DNA from: Phialocephala subalpina
Taxonomy: Eukaryota > Ascomycota > Leotiomycetes > Helotiales > Mollisiaceae
Length of the DNA: 64,000 nucleotides
Direction of reading: 5' to 3'
NCBI GenBank assembly: GCA_900073065.1
Contig: FJOG01000008.1
Location: 163,631 to 227,630, forward strand
Under the pieces are notes generated by a model. The model worked only from the letters and a program-made list of their open reading frames with translations. It was not told where the DNA came from and did not search any database. Position numbers and translations under genes: made by a program. Shown here one piece after another: positions 63,070 to 64,000 of this stretch (position 1 is the first letter of the stretch; the number at the start of each line of letters is the position of its first letter).

Positions 63070-64000
63070 ATATGTCGGGATTTTGTCGAGGCGACGTTAT
63101 CGGAGTTGAGTGAGGAGTCAAAGCTGCTGAGGACGAGTTGCGGGCGCCCGCAAGACCTAATCAAACTGTTTATTGCTCGTCGACGGCAACCCACTTTTTT
63201 CGAACGTCCCATGCCAGCTTCGACAATCAGACGCTTTGTTGCATTTCGCAAGGAGGCGAAGCGGCGGGACAAATACACGGGCTGCAATGTCGGCTGTAGT
63301 CCCGCTACCGCCCATGAGAATGTCCAGTAAACAAGGCCAAGTGTTGATGTGTTTTCTCGCCCGAATGTTTTGAAAATGACCCGGAGAATAGGGAGTTCTA
63401 GAGAGCTCGCGCATTCATGTAGGAGCGAACCAATCAGCAGAGCGCTCTCGCCTCACAATTCTCCACCGCCCTAATCTGCCACACCTGGATCGCAGGCGGC
63501 AGCAACCTGGAGACGCCATTTTCGAATGTGATCCCGAACAGTGGCAAAAATGAAGCCACAAGAGCCGCCGAGTTTTTATGATAACGGCCAAGCTCTTGGT
63601 GGCGGGGCTCCACAAGCCTCTTCCGCCCCGCCAAGCACATGACAAGACCACCGTCCTCGACACAACCTTCTCCGAGCAGCGACGTTCTCCACGATCCAAG
63701 ATTCACCCAAGGTATCCGCAGAACTCTGCCCGAGATTTTCATTATCGTCGGCTGCATCATGACGTGTGCCACCAAAACGTCGTTCAAAATTTTCAAGATG
63801 ACCTCAACTGCGCCGCGAAAGATTCTTGGCTGAGGTTGTGCATCTATACTCGTTCAGGTAACCCATCAGGAGATGTCATCTCGTGCCTCGAAAGTGTCAA
63901 GACACACGTCTGAAGGCCAAGGACAAGTGTACCAAATGTTGAGGGGAGAGATGGGGGAATTTGGAGTTGTGGGGTATATAATGACGGAACTCCTCACACC
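63070..64000. other. Window end, no gene supported
   Basis: Several open frames overlap on both strands (for example 63578-63913 +) but none has a recognisable domain. A TATA-like GGGGTATATAATGACGG at about 63971-63987 may belong to the promoter of a gene beyond the window. Confidence 0.35.

Noticed and set aside
63415..63913. Overlapping ORFs near the window end
   Set aside because: Open on both strands with no recognisable domain, so not supportable as genes.

Overview
The window reads as chromosomal DNA of a filamentous ascomycete, most probably a leotiomycete-like species; the class is my inference from protein style, not from a search. The support is: many GT-AG introns of about 45-150 nt that restore reading frames exactly; a KDM5 demethylase; Zn2Cys6 regulators; fungal NLR/HET-type genes; an AT-rich island of the kind left by RIP; and two assembly gaps (21934-22331, 39234-39911). 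No tRNA, rRNA or CRISPR array was recognised.

Layout. 0.4-6.1 kb: intact KDM5/JARID1 histone demethylase (1740 aa after splicing). 6.7-8.4 kb: F-box-type gene with one in-frame stop. 9.6-20.7 kb: a carbohydrate-utilisation cluster: MFS sugar transporter, a regulator carrying both C2H2 fingers and a Zn2Cys6 cluster, a cytoplasmic GH31 alpha-xylosidase-like enzyme and a secreted GH39-like hydrolase. Five copies of the 11-mer CTCCGG(C/T)GGGG lie upstream of the transporter (2), the GH31 (1) and the GH39-like gene (2). 21.4-22.9 kb: AT-rich, RIP-like island with a gap. 23.0-28.0 kb: F-box/LRR-like gene, secreted GH105, ACC deaminase. 28.1-29.3 kb: decaying XlnR-type Zn2Cys6 factor. 29.8-34.4 kb: NACHT-ankyrin NLR interrupted by a single TAA.

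34.4-44.5 kb is a gene-poor accessory stretch: a decayed multi-copy gene, an NLR N-terminal relic, a HET-domain relic beside a telomere-like repeat, a roughly 60-bp repeat present three times, and a gap. 44.5-48.3 kb: DUF2235 hydrolase and UNC93-like MFS protein. 48.6-49.6 kb: a MITE-like inverted-repeat element and a chimeric relic. 49.8-57.0 kb: an intact NACHT-C2H2 STAND protein divergently paired with a SNF2/RING helicase. 57.7-63.1 kb: GliT-like dithiol oxidoreductase, O-methyltransferase and DHA1-type MFS exporter, which look like the tailoring and export part of a secondary-metabolite locus.

How the genes fit together. The best candidate for an undescribed system is the 9.6-20.7 kb cluster. 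Its regulator has one domain type expected to read GGGG (Msn2/Mig1-like finger helix) and another expected to read CGG (Zn2Cys6), and the shared promoter 11-mer contains CGG-N-GGGG. A second theme is genes with one in-frame stop in otherwise continuous coding sequence (F-box, NLR, SNF2, Zn2Cys6 factor). These may be real decay (RIP-type transitions), assembly error or, for the TAG cases, conditional A-to-I recoding.
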